A DNA stretch of 64,000 bases, taken from contig NC_081305.1 of NCBI RefSeq assembly GCF_030435805.1, forward strand, positions 55,896,001 through 55,960,000. The letters are read 5' to 3'. Source of the stretch: Mustela lutreola. Lineage: Eukaryota; Chordata; Mammalia; Carnivora; Mustelidae. Within the stretch, counting starts at the first letter, position 1; each line of letters starts with the position of its first letter. The position numbers and the translations under genes are program-made. Under the pieces are notes generated by a model, which saw only the letters and a list, made by a program, of their open reading frames with translations, ran no database searches and was not told where the DNA came from. This document shows positions 29,803-43,435 of the stretch, piece after piece.

Positions 29803-32800
29803 TCACAGGTGTTGGGTGTCCGACTGGGGCAGCTGTGGAGGCTGATCGGGAACCTTCTTTTCTAAAGGGTCGCCATCCTTCTGGTCACCCACTGGAGCTG
29901 GGACAGGTGCATCATCTGGAAATGCAGGGAGGCAATGGTAGCAGTAGGCATCCCAGCTTCTTCCTCCCTCGGACCTGGAGTGGCCGCCAGCACCCTCCCC
30001 GCCCCCGGGGTGCCCAGAGCACCTGTGTCCGGGTGGAACTGGAGCTGTCCCTCAGGGCCAGGGGCTGGGCTGTTCTGGCCTTGCTGCTGCTGTTTTCTTT
30101 GTTCCATTTGCAGGACGGCCTGCAGCGAGTGGGGCAGATTGCGTGGGCAAGAGGGGATGATACCGAGTCTCCATGGCAACCTGCTAAGTGGTCCTGAACC
30201 CATCCCTTCCCTATGGGCCTTGGCATTTTTCTCTCTCTCTGAGAGTTGGGCTTAACAGTAAGAAGATCCAGTTTTCCCTCCCCTGTCATGGCTTGGTTCA
30301 TACCTCGGGACCGGGAAGCCTTCACTGAACCCTTGCTGAGTCTAGCCTCCCACTCTGTCTTTGGTCTTCCTCCCTCCCACTTTCTTGCTTAGAGCCCCAC
30401 TGCCCTTATCCACCATGGCAGCCACAGAGCGGTCAGGGATGGGGACACCCGCCCTTACTAAAGATGGCGGTCACCACCTGAGAGTCTAGTAGTGATGAAC
30501 ATGGTGGCCACAGGCCTTCCCAGCTTCTGAATATACAAGGACAGAGGCCATCAGGGGCTTAGAGGATGGGGCCAGCCTCCCTGGCCAGTCACCTGCTGCA
30601 ACTCTCTCTTCTGGGCCTCCAGGCGGCCCTGAGAGCGCCCCAGGGCCTCTGTCTCCTGGCTGAGGCGCTGCGCCTTGGCATTCAGCTCTGCCTCCCGGGC
30701 GGCCAACTCCTCCTCAAAACGCCTTAGTTCGTCCTCCGTGTAGGCAGGGTGCATCTCCACTGTCTGCAAGGTGAGGGCAGGGGTCTCAGCAGGGTGCCGT
30801 GAGCCTTAGCCCACCTGTGCTGGGGAGGGCGCCGCTAACAGAGGCGGCCTGGGTCACGTGTGAGGGCAGAAGAGCTCTGCGTGGAAGCTGAGGGTGATAA
30901 AGACCCAGAGAAAGGGGAGAAGAGAGACCCAGAGGGGGATGGAGACTGAACCCAGAGACAGAGGGAGGCAGAGAGCCAGGGTAGGGGGACAGAGACCCAG
31001 AGGGTAAAAGAAATGTCCAGAGACTCTGAAAGAAGGCTTCAGGCTGGGGGGAGAGAGGCATTCAGGACTCAGAGAATCCTCCATGGTCTCACCTCCCAGC
31101 CCTCCCCGGTGTCCCCAAACTCCTTCCTCTGGGTGGATGCGAGGAACTCCTCCAGGGTCACAAGGCGGTCCTGGTTGGTGTCCACCTGGGGAGCCAGGGT
31201 AAGCAACAGAGCTGGGCCTCACTCCACCCCAGCCCCCATCCTCCCCATGTCCCGTTCCTCATCTCACGTTCTTCATCACGTGCTCCCTCATGCGAAGCCG
31301 CTCCTCCTCCATCTCCCGCATGTCATCTTCTTCGTTCTTCGGGTCATACACCTTCTCCAGCTGCAGCAGTGTCAAGGGAGAGGAAGGACACATTGAGAGG
31401 TCCAGGGCGACCTCTCACCTAGGCTACTCCGTTTCTTTACACACAGAGACCACGCAACTTCAACTCCCAGAAGTCCTCAGGGGCCCCCTGACACTCCTGG
31501 TAGCCTCCTTCTGTCCCAGGGGCTGCTGGGAGTTGTAGTTTCTCTTGAGTTCCCATCCAGGGGGACCCAAGGGGACACATGTCCAATGCGGGCATCCTCT
31601 GCACCCGTGGTTCCCAAAATGCTCGCTCACCTCCTTGGTGAAGAGGGCCTCCAGCTCCTGTTCATCCAGGACCCCATCACTGTTGATATCTGAGGGGGAG
31701 ACAATAGGGTATCTTGGGGGGACTGAGTACAGGGTGGGTCAATTCTTTCTGCTAGAGAAAGAATTGGGGGCTGATGTGGGCTCTGTTATGAGAGGACAGG
31801 TATCCTTGGGTCTCCAACAATACAATGATACCTTTCAGGCTTCAGTACCCCATTGGCCAGTTGCTAGGACAGCCAGATCCCTACCAACCAGGGTCTCCAG
31901 AAGGGAATAAACGAAGGCGGGCTTTGCCAAGACCATTCTTGGGATGGTCATAACGCAGGACTACTTGATCCCTAACCCCTGATGATCTAGGCACAGGATC
32001 AAGCCCTTTGCCCAGGAGCCAGGGGTGTCAGAGGCCTCTGTCCCAGAGACCCCGGCCACAGGAATCTCTCCACCTGTCACCCAGCTTGTATGGCTCCGAG
32101 GCTCCAGGTTTCTCAGCCGCATGGGCCACGCTCACTGTCCCCCCGCCCCCACCCCTCGCTCACTCAGATCAGCGCCCACACTGGTCCTTCAGAGGAGGCT
32201 GGAAACCCTGACCTCGTAAATCCAATGTTTAATTTTTTAAAAAACATTTTATTTTTAAGCAGCCTCTACAGTGAGTGTGGGCCTCAAACTTAAAACCCCG
32301 AGATCCAGAGTTACATGCTCCACTGACCAAGCCACCCGGGGGATCCCGCCAATGGTTAATTTTTCACCAGCATTTTACTTGACTTTCTGCCCTTGGCTTC
32401 CAGAACATCATTTTCTCCTCCCAAATACCCCTCGTTCTCCTTCGTTGGTTCCTTTGGCTCCATCCTCCTCCGGAATGCTACCTATCGGAATGCTACCTAT
32501 CGGTGGGCCCCAGGGCTCAGGCCATCTAATCCTGGAATCCATCATGTAGCCGCCAGCCACACTGGCCATTTAAATTTAAATCGATTAAGATAAAAAATCC
32601 CAGGGGGAGTCTGGATGGCTCAGTGGGTTAAGCAACTGTTCAACTGTTCAGCTCAGGTCATGATCCTGGGAGGGATCGAGTTCCACGTCAGGACCCCTGC
32701 TCTGCAGGAAGTCTGCTTCTCCCTCTGCCCTTCACCCTGCTCCTGCTCTGTCTCTCAAAGAAATAATAAAATAAAAATCTAAAAAAAAAAAAAATCCCAG

Positions 32801-35800
32801 TGTCTCACCCCACTTGTTACCAGTCAAGCATTCAACAGCCACATGTAGCTGGTAGCTGCCATATTGGATGGCACGGAACATTTGGATCATTACAGAAAGA
32901 CTGTGACTGGCCCGCCCCTCTTCAGATGGGTCCCTCCAGTCCCTCATCTACCAGTGCCTCTACACCTGAATATCCAACTGTCAACTCTCCTGGCCACATA
33001 AGTGTCTGACAGACATCTGCAGTTTAACACGAACGGACTTAGTTCCCAAATATGGCTGCTCCCACCAAGTACCTCAGAGTCACCCCTGACCCCTTTTGTT
33101 AGCTCATAATCCTCATCCAGCTGCATCCAAGCTGCGAGTCCTACCAGCTTGCCCTTCGAGGTAAACCCACAATCCAACGGCTCTTCCCTCCTTCCCAACC
33201 AACTGAGCCACCCAGGCGTCCCTCTTCCCTCCTTCCCATGGCAAAGCCACCAGCATGTCCCGTCTTCTCCAGGCTTTTGGCCCTCCCACCATATAGCCTA
33301 TCCTCCACACAGCTTAAGGCAGACAGAATCAGTCCCAAACAAGACAAATTCTGTATGAGTCCACTTGTGTGAAATAGCTAGAATTCACAGAGACAGCACC
33401 CAGAAGGGAGGTGGCCAGGGGCTGGGTGGGGAGGAGTAGTGGGGAAGTTGTTGATTGACCAAAGAGTTTTCCTTTGGAAAGGATGAAGAATAATTCTGGA
33501 CTTTGGCTGAACAACATGTGGGTGTCCTTAGCCTACCTGAACTATCCACTTCAAAAGGGCCAAAGATGGGACATTTCATGGTTAGGTGTATTTTACCACA
33601 GTTACAAATTAAAAAAAAAAAAAAAAATCATGTCTCAAAACTAGAGAATTCAGTTCCTTGGTGTGTTTCAAGAGCTTAACAGCCACATGGGGGCTGGTGG
33701 ATACAATACACTTTCCGCCCATAACCCTCCTGTCATCTCTTCCACGTTACTCATCTCTTAGCACTCCTCGGGGCACTATTATCAAATCCCCTTCCTTGAC
33801 TGTCACCCCCCCACCCCCCACCCCCAAGATCAAGAGACATCTTGGCATTGGTGGTGTGTGAGTTTCATGGGCGGCTTGTGTAAAAATTCTAGAACATCTG
33901 GGCGCCTGGGTGGCTCAGTGGGTTAGGCCGCTGCCTTCGGCTCAGGTCATGATCTCAGGGTCCTGGGATCGAGTCCCACATCGGGCTCTCTGCTCAGCAG
34001 GGAGCCTGCTTCCTCCTCTCTCTCTCTGCCTGCCTCTCTGCCTACTTGTGATCTCTCTCTGTCAAATAAATAAATTAAAAAAAAATCTTTAAAAAAAAAA
34101 ATTCTAGAACATCTTATACTACCTGGATTTTTTAGATTCACCGAAATACAGCGTTATCAGTTTGCCTGATCACTGGCTGTGTGAGGGGGGGAGCTCGGTT
34201 CCCTTCACAGCGGGATCCACAGACTCTCCACGAAGCTTGGTCTCAGAGGGAACTGGGGAAATGTCTGCTGAATCAATGAGCCAGGCCCAGCTAAGCTCCG
34301 CGGACTGCTGGCAGCTTCTGGAGGGGGTCCTGGCAACCCTGGGTTAGGTTCCTTCAGAGGAGGAGAATGAAGGGATACGTGTGTCTGAACCACCATGGAA
34401 AAGATAGCCTTCCAGTCCCTGGAGGCCTGTTTATTTGGCAGCAGGGCTCCTAGGCTACTGTGGGAGGCACGCCCAGCCTAGCCAAGCCTGATGGCTCAGT
34501 TAGTGGGTATCAGCCTGAGAACCGAGGAGTCTAGTGTATCCCTGAAAAGAGAACTAGATCTTCACTAGAAGGTTCTAGCAATGCAGAAGGGTGGACCCTT
34601 CTAGACCAACAGGAGGGTCAGGCTCAGATCTCTTTGGCCTGCCTAAGCCTCACTGCAATGGGGACACTTCTTAGAATTCAGGCCCCAGAAAGGTCAGAGC
34701 CTCAGGGTTCAGCCTGGGTCTTGGGGCTCTTCCCCACCTTACCATGCAGTATGAAGAAGGTCTTGGGGTTAAACCTGTTGGGGTCCAATCCATCCAGCTC
34801 CTCCCATACCTCCTTCAACTGGGCTTGGCTGCCCTGTGGAGGGGAGAGCCAGGGGCTCATGAGCAAGAAGTCTGAGTCCCTCCCAGCCCTCGAATGTCAT
34901 GCCCCTCAAGCAAGAAAAACTACAACTCCCAGCAGCTCCTGGAGGTGGCTGAGCATATTTAAAGGGCCTTCTGGCCTCAGGATCTGCTGGGAATTGTAGT
35001 TCTTTGGCTACTTTCTCATCTTGCGGTGCCTGGAGAGTTGGACTTGGTGTGGGGTAGCCACAAATGAGGGTTCTTACAGGTACATTGACTTTGGGGTGCT
35101 CTCGGTGCCGGCGTTGTTGTTCTTCCAGCTTTCTCTCTGCCTCCTTTCGCTGCTCCTCTCCCAGGGACTCCAGATAACGGCGTCTCTCGTGTTCCTTCAG
35201 CATCTCATAGCGTTTGAACTCTTCATGATGGGCTGCGTCGTACTGGGCGAGGTCCCGGGTGGCCTGGAGAGAGGCAGATGGTCACACCTAGGCCCTAATT
35301 TCAACCTCCAAATTCCAGGCCCTCAGCCATGAACCTGGTCAAGGGCCACCCCAATCTCCACCCAGTCCTGGGCTCCATGTCCTGAGCTCTCTCTTTTTTT
35401 TTTTTTTTAAAGCTTTTATTTATTTGACAGAGATGACAAGCAGGCAGAGAGAGAGGCGGGGAAGCAGGATCCCCGCTGAGCAGAGTGCTGGACGTGGGGC
35501 TTGATCCCAGGACCGCGGGATCATGACCTGAGCCGAAGGCAGAGGCTTAACCCACTGAGCCACCCAGGCGCCTCCCACTTTTTTTTTTTTTTTTTTAAGA
35601 TTTTATTTTTTTATTTGACAAAGAGAGACAGAGAGCTCAAGCAGGGGGAGTGGCAGACAGAGGGAGAGGGGGAAGCAGGCTACCCGAAGAGCAGGTGGAG
35701 GCCGATGCGGGCCTTGATTCCAGGACCCCGGGATCATGACCTGAGCCAATGCAGTTGCTGAGCAGAGAGCCTGCTTCCCCTCTCTCTCTCTCTGTCTGCC

Positions 35801-38800
35801 TCTCCATCTACTTGTGATTTCTCTCTATCAAATAAATAAATAAAATCTTTAAAAAAAAAAAGATTTTATTTATTTATTTGAGAGAGAGAGATAAAGCGAG
35901 AGAGGGAACAGATGTAGGGAGAGTGGGAAAGGGAAGCAGGCTTCCTGCTGAGCACGGAGCCCAATGTGGGGCTCGATCCCAGGACTCTGGGATCATGACC
36001 TGAGCTGCAGGCAGATACTTTACGACTGAGCCACCCAGGCGCCCCTTCCCTATGGCTTCTAAAGAGAGTACAGCTCTGCCAAAGTCTTGGTTTGGACTCA
36101 GGGATACTGATTTTGGACTTCTGGCCTCCAGAACTGGGAGAGAATACAATTCTATTTTTTATTTTTTTAATTCAAAAAAGAATTTTATTTTTTAAGTAAC
36201 TTCCACACCCAACATGGGCCTCGAACTCACCACTGCAAGATCAAGAGTCAAGCGTTCTAATGACTGAACCTGCCAGGCGCCTCACATTTGTTGTGTTAAG
36301 TCACTGAGTCTGTGGTAAGTTGTTACACCATGCGATAATTTCAAGGTGTCTTAAGCTATTAGGTTTGTGGTAATTTGTTATAGGGCGGTATAAGAAACGA
36401 ACACAGCTGCTGTGTGGGGAACAGGTTCTCACAACGAGGATAGGTCTACAGGCATCGAGTGGGTAGAGAGCAGGGATGCGGCTAAACGTCCTATAATGCA
36501 CAAACCTCCCCCACAACAAAGAATTATCCAGCTCCAAACGTCAAGAGTGCTAAGTTGAGAAGTCCTGGTGAGCTCGGAAGGCAGAAGCAGGGAGCCCACT
36601 GAAGAAGCAGCTATGAGAGATGTTGCGAGCTGAAGCTAGGAGAAGGACGGTGGGGCTGGAGAAAAGCAGAGTTTCTGGAATATTCTGGAAGTGACTGGCA
36701 AAAACATTTCTCAGGGACTGAGCCCAATGCCAGGAATACTCAACTGACGGCTATTATCTTCAGGGCCACTAGATGAAGCTCCAGGAGGCCAGAAACGGGG
36801 CACTCCAGGTTTGTCCTGGAGGCACTGGGGACCCAGGGAAGGAATGCAAGCAGGGAAGAGGCAGGGTCAAGTCTGGGCACAGCCTTGCACTCCCCAGCCC
36901 CGCCGCCCTTGGCTGTCCCCATGAGGCTGGGCTGGAGATCCTGCTTCTCAGATAAGGGCTCTATTAGCTCCTATGGCTGCTATAATTGTACACTTGGTGT
37001 AAATGTAAATGGTGTAAAACAACACACATTTGTTGGAGGCAGGCCCCTGGCCAGGGCGGCCTCCGCCATTAAAAGATGGCGCCTGGCTAGTTGCCAGGTT
37101 AGGATTGCCTCGTGAGACTAAGCAGAATGCCCAAAGAGGAGGTAAACAGCATTGGTTGCTAGCGAAGTTGTTCGTTTAGGTGCACAGCCTGATTCGCTCC
37201 CTCCTGTACCCTGCTCGCTGATTGGTCATGTAAACGTATATAAGTGTGTAGACCTGCAGAAATAAAGAGAGAGAAGATGCATCTGAACTGGGGCTTCTTG
37301 TCGTCCTTGCGGGCCGAGGGCGACAACATTCAGGGGCACCTAGGTGGCTCAGTTTGTCAGGCACATGACTCGATCTCAAGGTTGTGAGTTCAAGCCCCAC
37401 ATTGGGTGTGGAGCCTACTTAAAGAAAAAAAGGAAAGAGAGAGAAAGAAAACAACACACATTGATCATCTTGTATTATGGAGGCCAGAGATATGAAAATA
37501 GTTTTACAGAGCTCATATTACAGTGGAGGCCGAGCCATGCTCCTTCTACAGACTTCTCCTTTCTAGAACTGCCTTCCACACTGGCAGCTCCTTCCCCTGT
37601 CTGCAAAGCCAGCAACTGAGCACTTTCTGCTTCACACTGCTACCTCCAAAGGTAGTCACACCTCCCTCTGTGAGGACACGGAGGGCCCACCCGATAACCC
37701 AGGGTAATCTCACCCGCTCAGGACCCTCCACTTAATCCCCTCTGCAAAATCTCTTTCACCAAGAGAGGTCTACGCAGCCAGAGGTTCCACTGATTGGGAT
37801 GTGAAGGGTGGGACATCTCTGGGGGGCGTGATTCTGCATGATTCTGCCACCCCCGCCCCCACCCAAGTCATATGGGGAAGGACAAAGCCGAGGAAGGATC
37901 TGAAATGGTCTGCATGGAGCCCAGCCCATTCTGCCTACACCTTGCTCTCCGAGAGAGAATCTGGGGAGGCTTCCGGGGACTGCCTGGCCTTTGCAGCCAC
38001 TGACCTCGGAGAACACCAGGGTGATGGAGCACATGTCCCAGGCTCCATTCCCTTCTCCCTGTCCATGAAGCCTCCTTCAGTCCACTGCCCAGAGCACCCC
38101 CCCCACACACACACACTACCGTCTGGATCAGCAGCTCCAGGTCCCGGGCCTCGAAGGTGTGCTGATTCTGAGGGTCCAGATGTTCAAACTGCTTCAGGAG
38201 GCTCAGGTGATCCACCTGTACATCTGGATGAGGGAGACGTTACTTTAAAAAAAAAAGTGCACAGAATGTTCCTTCTTTCAAAATCCCTGGGCTAGATCTG
38301 CTCTGAAGGAGGTCACAGCAGGTACTGGGAAAGCACAGAGGATGTCCTGAATGAAGCTGGGGCAATCAGGGAGGGCTTCCTGGAGGAGGTGACACCACAG
38401 CTGACTCTGATGCTCAAAACAATAACCATAATAATAATCAACATGTATTGAGTACTCACTATATGTTAGGCTCTGCTTTAAATACATTAAATATATTTAA
38501 TGCATTTTTAAAATACTTTATTTATTTGACAGAGAGAGAGAGATCACAAACATCAGGCAGAGAGAGAGGAAGAAGCAGGCTCCCTGCTGAGTGGAAAGCC
38601 TGATGAGGGGCTCAATCCCAGGACCCTGGGACCATGAGCTGAGCTGAAGGCAGAGGCTTAACCCTCTGAGCCACCAAGGCACTCCTATTTAATGTATTTT
38701 TTAAAAATTGTATTTACTTATCAGAAAGAAAGAGAGAGAGAAACACACAAGCAGGAGGAATGGCAGGCAGAGGGAACAGCAAACTCCTTTGCTGAGCAGG

Positions 38801-41800
38801 GAGCCCAATGCAGGGCTTAGTCCCAGGACCCTGGGATCATGACCTGACCTGAAGGCAGAAGCTTAACCGACTGAGCCATCCAGGCATCTCTAGAGCATTT
38901 ATTTCTCACAAAAATCTTAAGACAAAGGTTCTACAATGATCCCATTTTACAGATGTGAAAACTGAGGCCCAGAGAGGGTCAGGGACTTGTCTAGGTCACC
39001 ATCATCTAGGAAGTGGCAGAGAGAATATTAGAACCCATTGCCGGACTCCAGAGCGCAAGTCCTGTTATGGGCTGAATTATGTGCCTCAAAACCCATTTGT
39101 TGGGGTCCTTACCCCCAGACCCTCCAAATGTAACCTTATTGGCAGAGAGGGTCTTCCCAGAGGTGACCAAGTTAAAACAAGGTCTCGGGGTAGACCCAAA
39201 TCCAAGAGGACTTGTTTCCTTCTAAAAGGGAAAAAAATTTGGACGCTGCAGGGAAGACACGAGGCAGAAGCTGGCCGTATCCAAGCCAAAGAGAGACCCA
39301 GAACTGATTCCCAGCAGAAGAAACTGATCCTGCCACAACCTGACCTGGGACTTCCGGGGTGCTAAAGCCAGCCTGTGAGGGGCAGCGGGACATGTGAATC
39401 AGACCCAGGCCGGCTCTCCAGTGGCTCCCGTTCTGGGAAGGGAGAGAACTGTACACACACGGGAAGGCCGGGAACCTGAGGTCTTGTGTTACTATGGGGC
39501 CAGCTCTGCCCAGGGTGAGCCCAGAGGAGGGACAGGCTCACAGGACACAGACACAGATCAAATTTCATGATGCATTATTCATGCCACTAATGGGGGCTGA
39601 GCCCCTACCCCTGGGCCAGACGTGGTACCTGGCCCTGGGGCCGCCATGGGAACCAGACAGCAGCAGCGTGGGCTCCCCTTGCCCCCAGCACCCAGCAGGA
39701 GACAGAGGACCAACACACGTGACCCTAGCAATCCCAGGGATAGCAACCAACAGAACCTCCCTTGAGCAGCCCCATCAGGGTAGGAGCTGAGACAGAAGCT
39801 TGGCCAGCAGTGCAAAGAGCCCTGAGAACATCCCAGGCAGAGGGAAGTGCCAGGGTCAAGGTCCAGAGGTGACAGACACACGCTGCCCGGAAGCGTTATT
39901 AAAAACGCTGACAGGAGAGGGCACCTGTAAAGGGAGGGGTCGGGTAGGCAGTGCAGCCGTGAGGACCGTGGACTTGGGCCTGCTGACCTCTGGGAAGCCG
40001 GGGTGAGTCCTAAGAAGAGGAGGGACAGGATGTGGACTGGATGCTGTGATGGACTGCGTCACCACCCCCAAGACGCCCATGCCCTAAACCCTGGAACCCA
40101 TGACTAGGGGACCTCAGGTGGCAAAGTGTGACTTTCAGGTGATTAAATTAAGAATCTGGAGATGGGGAGGTGATCTCGGGTTACCCAGGAGATCCAATGC
40201 AACCATAAGGGTCCCTCTAAGAGGGATGCAGGGGTGCCTGGGTGGCTCAGCGGGTTAAGCCTCCGACTCTTGAAATTTCGGCTCAGGTCATGATCTCAGA
40301 GTCATGAGATCAAGCCTGGTATTGGGTTCCACACTCAGCACAGTCTTATTCCTGTCTTCTGCCTCTCCCCACTGCTCATGCTCCCAAGAATGCGCGTGCG
40401 CGCTCTCTCCAACAAATAAACCTTAAAAAAAAAAAAAAAAGAGGGAGGCAGAGGGGGAAGGCCACGTGAGCACTGAACACAAAGGCTACATACTAGCTTT
40501 GAGGACGGAGGAAGAAGCCACCTGCCAAGGAATGCCACTCCAGCAGCCAGAAAAGACGAGGCAACAGGCTGCCCCTAGGGCCTCCAGAAGGAGTGCGGCT
40601 GCGCTGATGCACTGATTTTTGCTGGGTGAAACTGACTTCCGATTCTGATCTCCCAACTGTAAGGGAATTGGTGTGTGTTCTTTAACCCCTGAATTTGTGG
40701 TGATTTGCTGCAGTGGCCACAGGAAATGGCTACAGGATCCCCCTGGCTGCTGAAGGAGTGTGGGGGCGGGGACTAGGACCCAAAGCAGGGGAGGCACCAG
40801 GGAGCCCAGGGAGGAGGCGACTGCAGTGATCCAAGCGGGACCCAGGCAACAGCAATGGATGGTGAAGTGGTCAACTCTGGAACTGTAATAATTAAATCAG
40901 CAGACAGCCGTGGGTGCCTATGCAGGCCATCTGGTCACCGTGGAGCTCCAGCACCTGCCTGGTGCCCGGCACACGGTACAACCGGAGACACGTGTTCGTC
41001 AGTGGACCCGTGGAATCAGGTAAGTCGTGAAAACAGGCGTGTCTGACTTTGGCTTGGGTCGTGGTCTCGGGGTCCTGGGATCAAGCCGCGCATCGGGCTC
41101 TGTGCTCAGAGCAGAGTCTCCTTTTCCTTCCCTCTGCCCCTCCCCCTGCTAATGCTTTCTCTCTTTCGATCATTAAAAAAAAAAAAAAAGGCGGGGGGCG
41201 CAAGGGTGGCTCAGTGGGTTAAGCCTCTGCCTTCGGCTCAGGTCACGATCTCAGGGTCCTGGGATCGAGTCCCGCATCGGGCTCTCTGCTCGGCGGGGAG
41301 CCTGCTTCCTCCTCTATCTCTCTGCCTGCCTCTCTGCCTACTTGTGATCTCTGTCAAATAAATATAATCTTAAAAAAAAAAAAAGAAAGAAAGAAAGAAA
41401 TGAAAACAAAGCCCAGTTCTCCTACTGACCATCAACACCATCCACCAAGGCTCAGCACCCCCTTCCATAACATGGGAGCCTCACAGGATGTCCAGAGATA
41501 AGAGGGTCCATCTCAAGAAAGGGGGCATGTCCTTACATGTGGTCACGCCCCATACCAGACTACCACAGAGCCACAGTAAGTATAACAACATGGGCGGGGC
41601 GGGGGCGGGGCTGTGTGGCTTGGTGGGTTCAGCACCTGCCTTCAGCTCAGGTCATGATCTCCGGGTCAAGGGATCGAGTCCCACATCGAGCTCCCTGCTC
41701 AGTGGGGAGTCTGCTTCTCTCCCCTGCTCCCCCTTCCCACGGCTCGTTCTCTCTCTGCCTCTAATAAATAAAATCTTTAAAATTTTTTTTAGAAATTAAA

Positions 41801-43401
41801 AAATATATACCACTACGGTCCATAGGTCCATAGCCAAAGGGTGCAGACAACCCATATATCCATCAACCAATGAGTCAATAAACCCAATGGGGTCTATCTT
41901 CACATTGGAATAGTACTTGGCCCCCAAAAAGGAAGTTGCTGACACACGTTACATTTTGGATGAACCTTGAAAACTTTAGAAGTGAAAGGTCCAGACACAA
42001 AAGGTCACAGACGGTAGGGCTCCATTTATCTGGAGTGTCCAAGAACAGGCAAATCCAGACGCTTAACCAACTGAGCCACGCAGGCATCCCTACATCAATA
42101 TTTTAAATGAAAATGGTTTTTATTTATTTATTATTTATTTTTAAAGATTTTATTTATTTATTTGACAGAGAGAGAGCACAAGTATGCAGAGCAGCAGGCA
42201 GAGGGAGAGGGAAAAGCAGACTCCCTGCTGAGCAGGGAGCCTGATGTGGGACTTGATTCCAGGACCCTGGGATCATGACCTGAGCCGAAGGCAGCCACTT
42301 AACCAACTGAGCCACCCAGGTGCCCCATTAAATGAAAATGGTTTTTAAAAATAAAAATTTAAAAAATGAAACGGAGAAGCAAAAAACAATCTACCAATCA
42401 TGTTAGCGGTAGATGGTTCTAGAAAGAAAACTCGGTCAATTTTCTATGCACATCTTAGGTGGTGGACAGGGGTGGGGTGGGGGTGGTGGTGAGTCCCTAG
42501 GAGGGAGGCCATCCCACCCCACCCACCCCTGCTTACTGGGCTCCTGCTCCGCATCCATCTTGGCCTTGAGCAGCATCCGTAGCCGAGACACCTCCTGCCT
42601 CTTGAGCTCATCCAGCTTGGTGCGGACATGGTGGCTGACAAAGTCCAGCTCCCGGCTCAGCTTTCCACTCTGCCCAGGTGGAGGGGACACTGGTCAGGCT
42701 GGGGGCCCTGAAGGGGGCGCACGGGGCAGCCTCGTCCTTTCTCTGCCCTCCCGGGAGACTTCTACCAGCTTTGTGAAGCCTGGAAAGCTTACAGACCCTT
42801 GGCCCACCTGCTCCCCAAGCCTCCGAGACCAGGTCCAGCCCTGCAGCCTGGCGTCTGAGGCCCTGCCCACCCCAGGAGCCCCGAGGCCCACCATCCGTCA
42901 AATCACATTTGGTTCCAGCAGCACTAACTGGGCATCAGCCTCCACACTCAAGGCTCTTTCCCCCTCCTGGGCTTTGCACATGCTGGTTGGTCCCTCTGCC
43001 TAGGATTCTCCCGCCACCCCCTTTCTAGGCCTAAGCAGATCCTCACTGCCCTTAGACACTCAAAGCACACAACACCTCCCTTGAAAGATCCTCTGGGCAA
43101 CTCCCCGCCCCCCTCCCTGGGGTGCCTTCCCTGGGCTGCCTCTCCTGTCACTTCAGATTCTGTTTGTTGCTCAGAGCTGACCCCAACCCTCTCCTGCTCA
43201 CAGCCCCCATGGCTCCCCAGGGCCCCCAGGACAGAATCCCTGCGGCCGGTACCCGAGACCCTGCACACATCCACCTCTCTAGCCCCATCGCCCCTGTCTT
43301 TATGGCAGTGATCATGAACCACGGGGAGACACGGAAAGTACCAGAATGCTTTGCTTATACACAAAGTTCCCGCTGTCTGAAATGCCATGCCTTCAACCCC
43401 C

Positions 43402-43435
<34 letters not shown>

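Larger units (their letters stand above)
36965..37740 (-). mobile_element. Antisense MLT1-type LTR, interrupted
   Basis: The sequence tatggctgctataattgtacacttggtgt...taaaacaacacacatt, then after the insertion gatcatcttgtattatggaggccagag ... ctgcaaagccagcaactg, is an MLT1 LTR in reverse. The insertion at 37031-37447 splits it. Ancient and non-coding. Confidence 0.7.
38410..39055 (+). repeat. MIR relic split by two SINEs
   Basis: The first part is ataataatcaacatgtattgagtactcactatatgttaggctctgc. The second is ctacaatgatcccattttacagatgtgaaaactgaggcccagagagggtc. Between them lie two reverse CAN SINEs. Confidence 0.85.

Noticed and set aside
29619-30197. Plus-strand 192-codon frame
   Set aside because: Antisense to the last NUCB1 exons and including the TG repeat.
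42413-43003. Plus-strand 196-codon frame
   Set aside because: Antisense to NUCB1 coding exon 3 and its intron, with no independent support.
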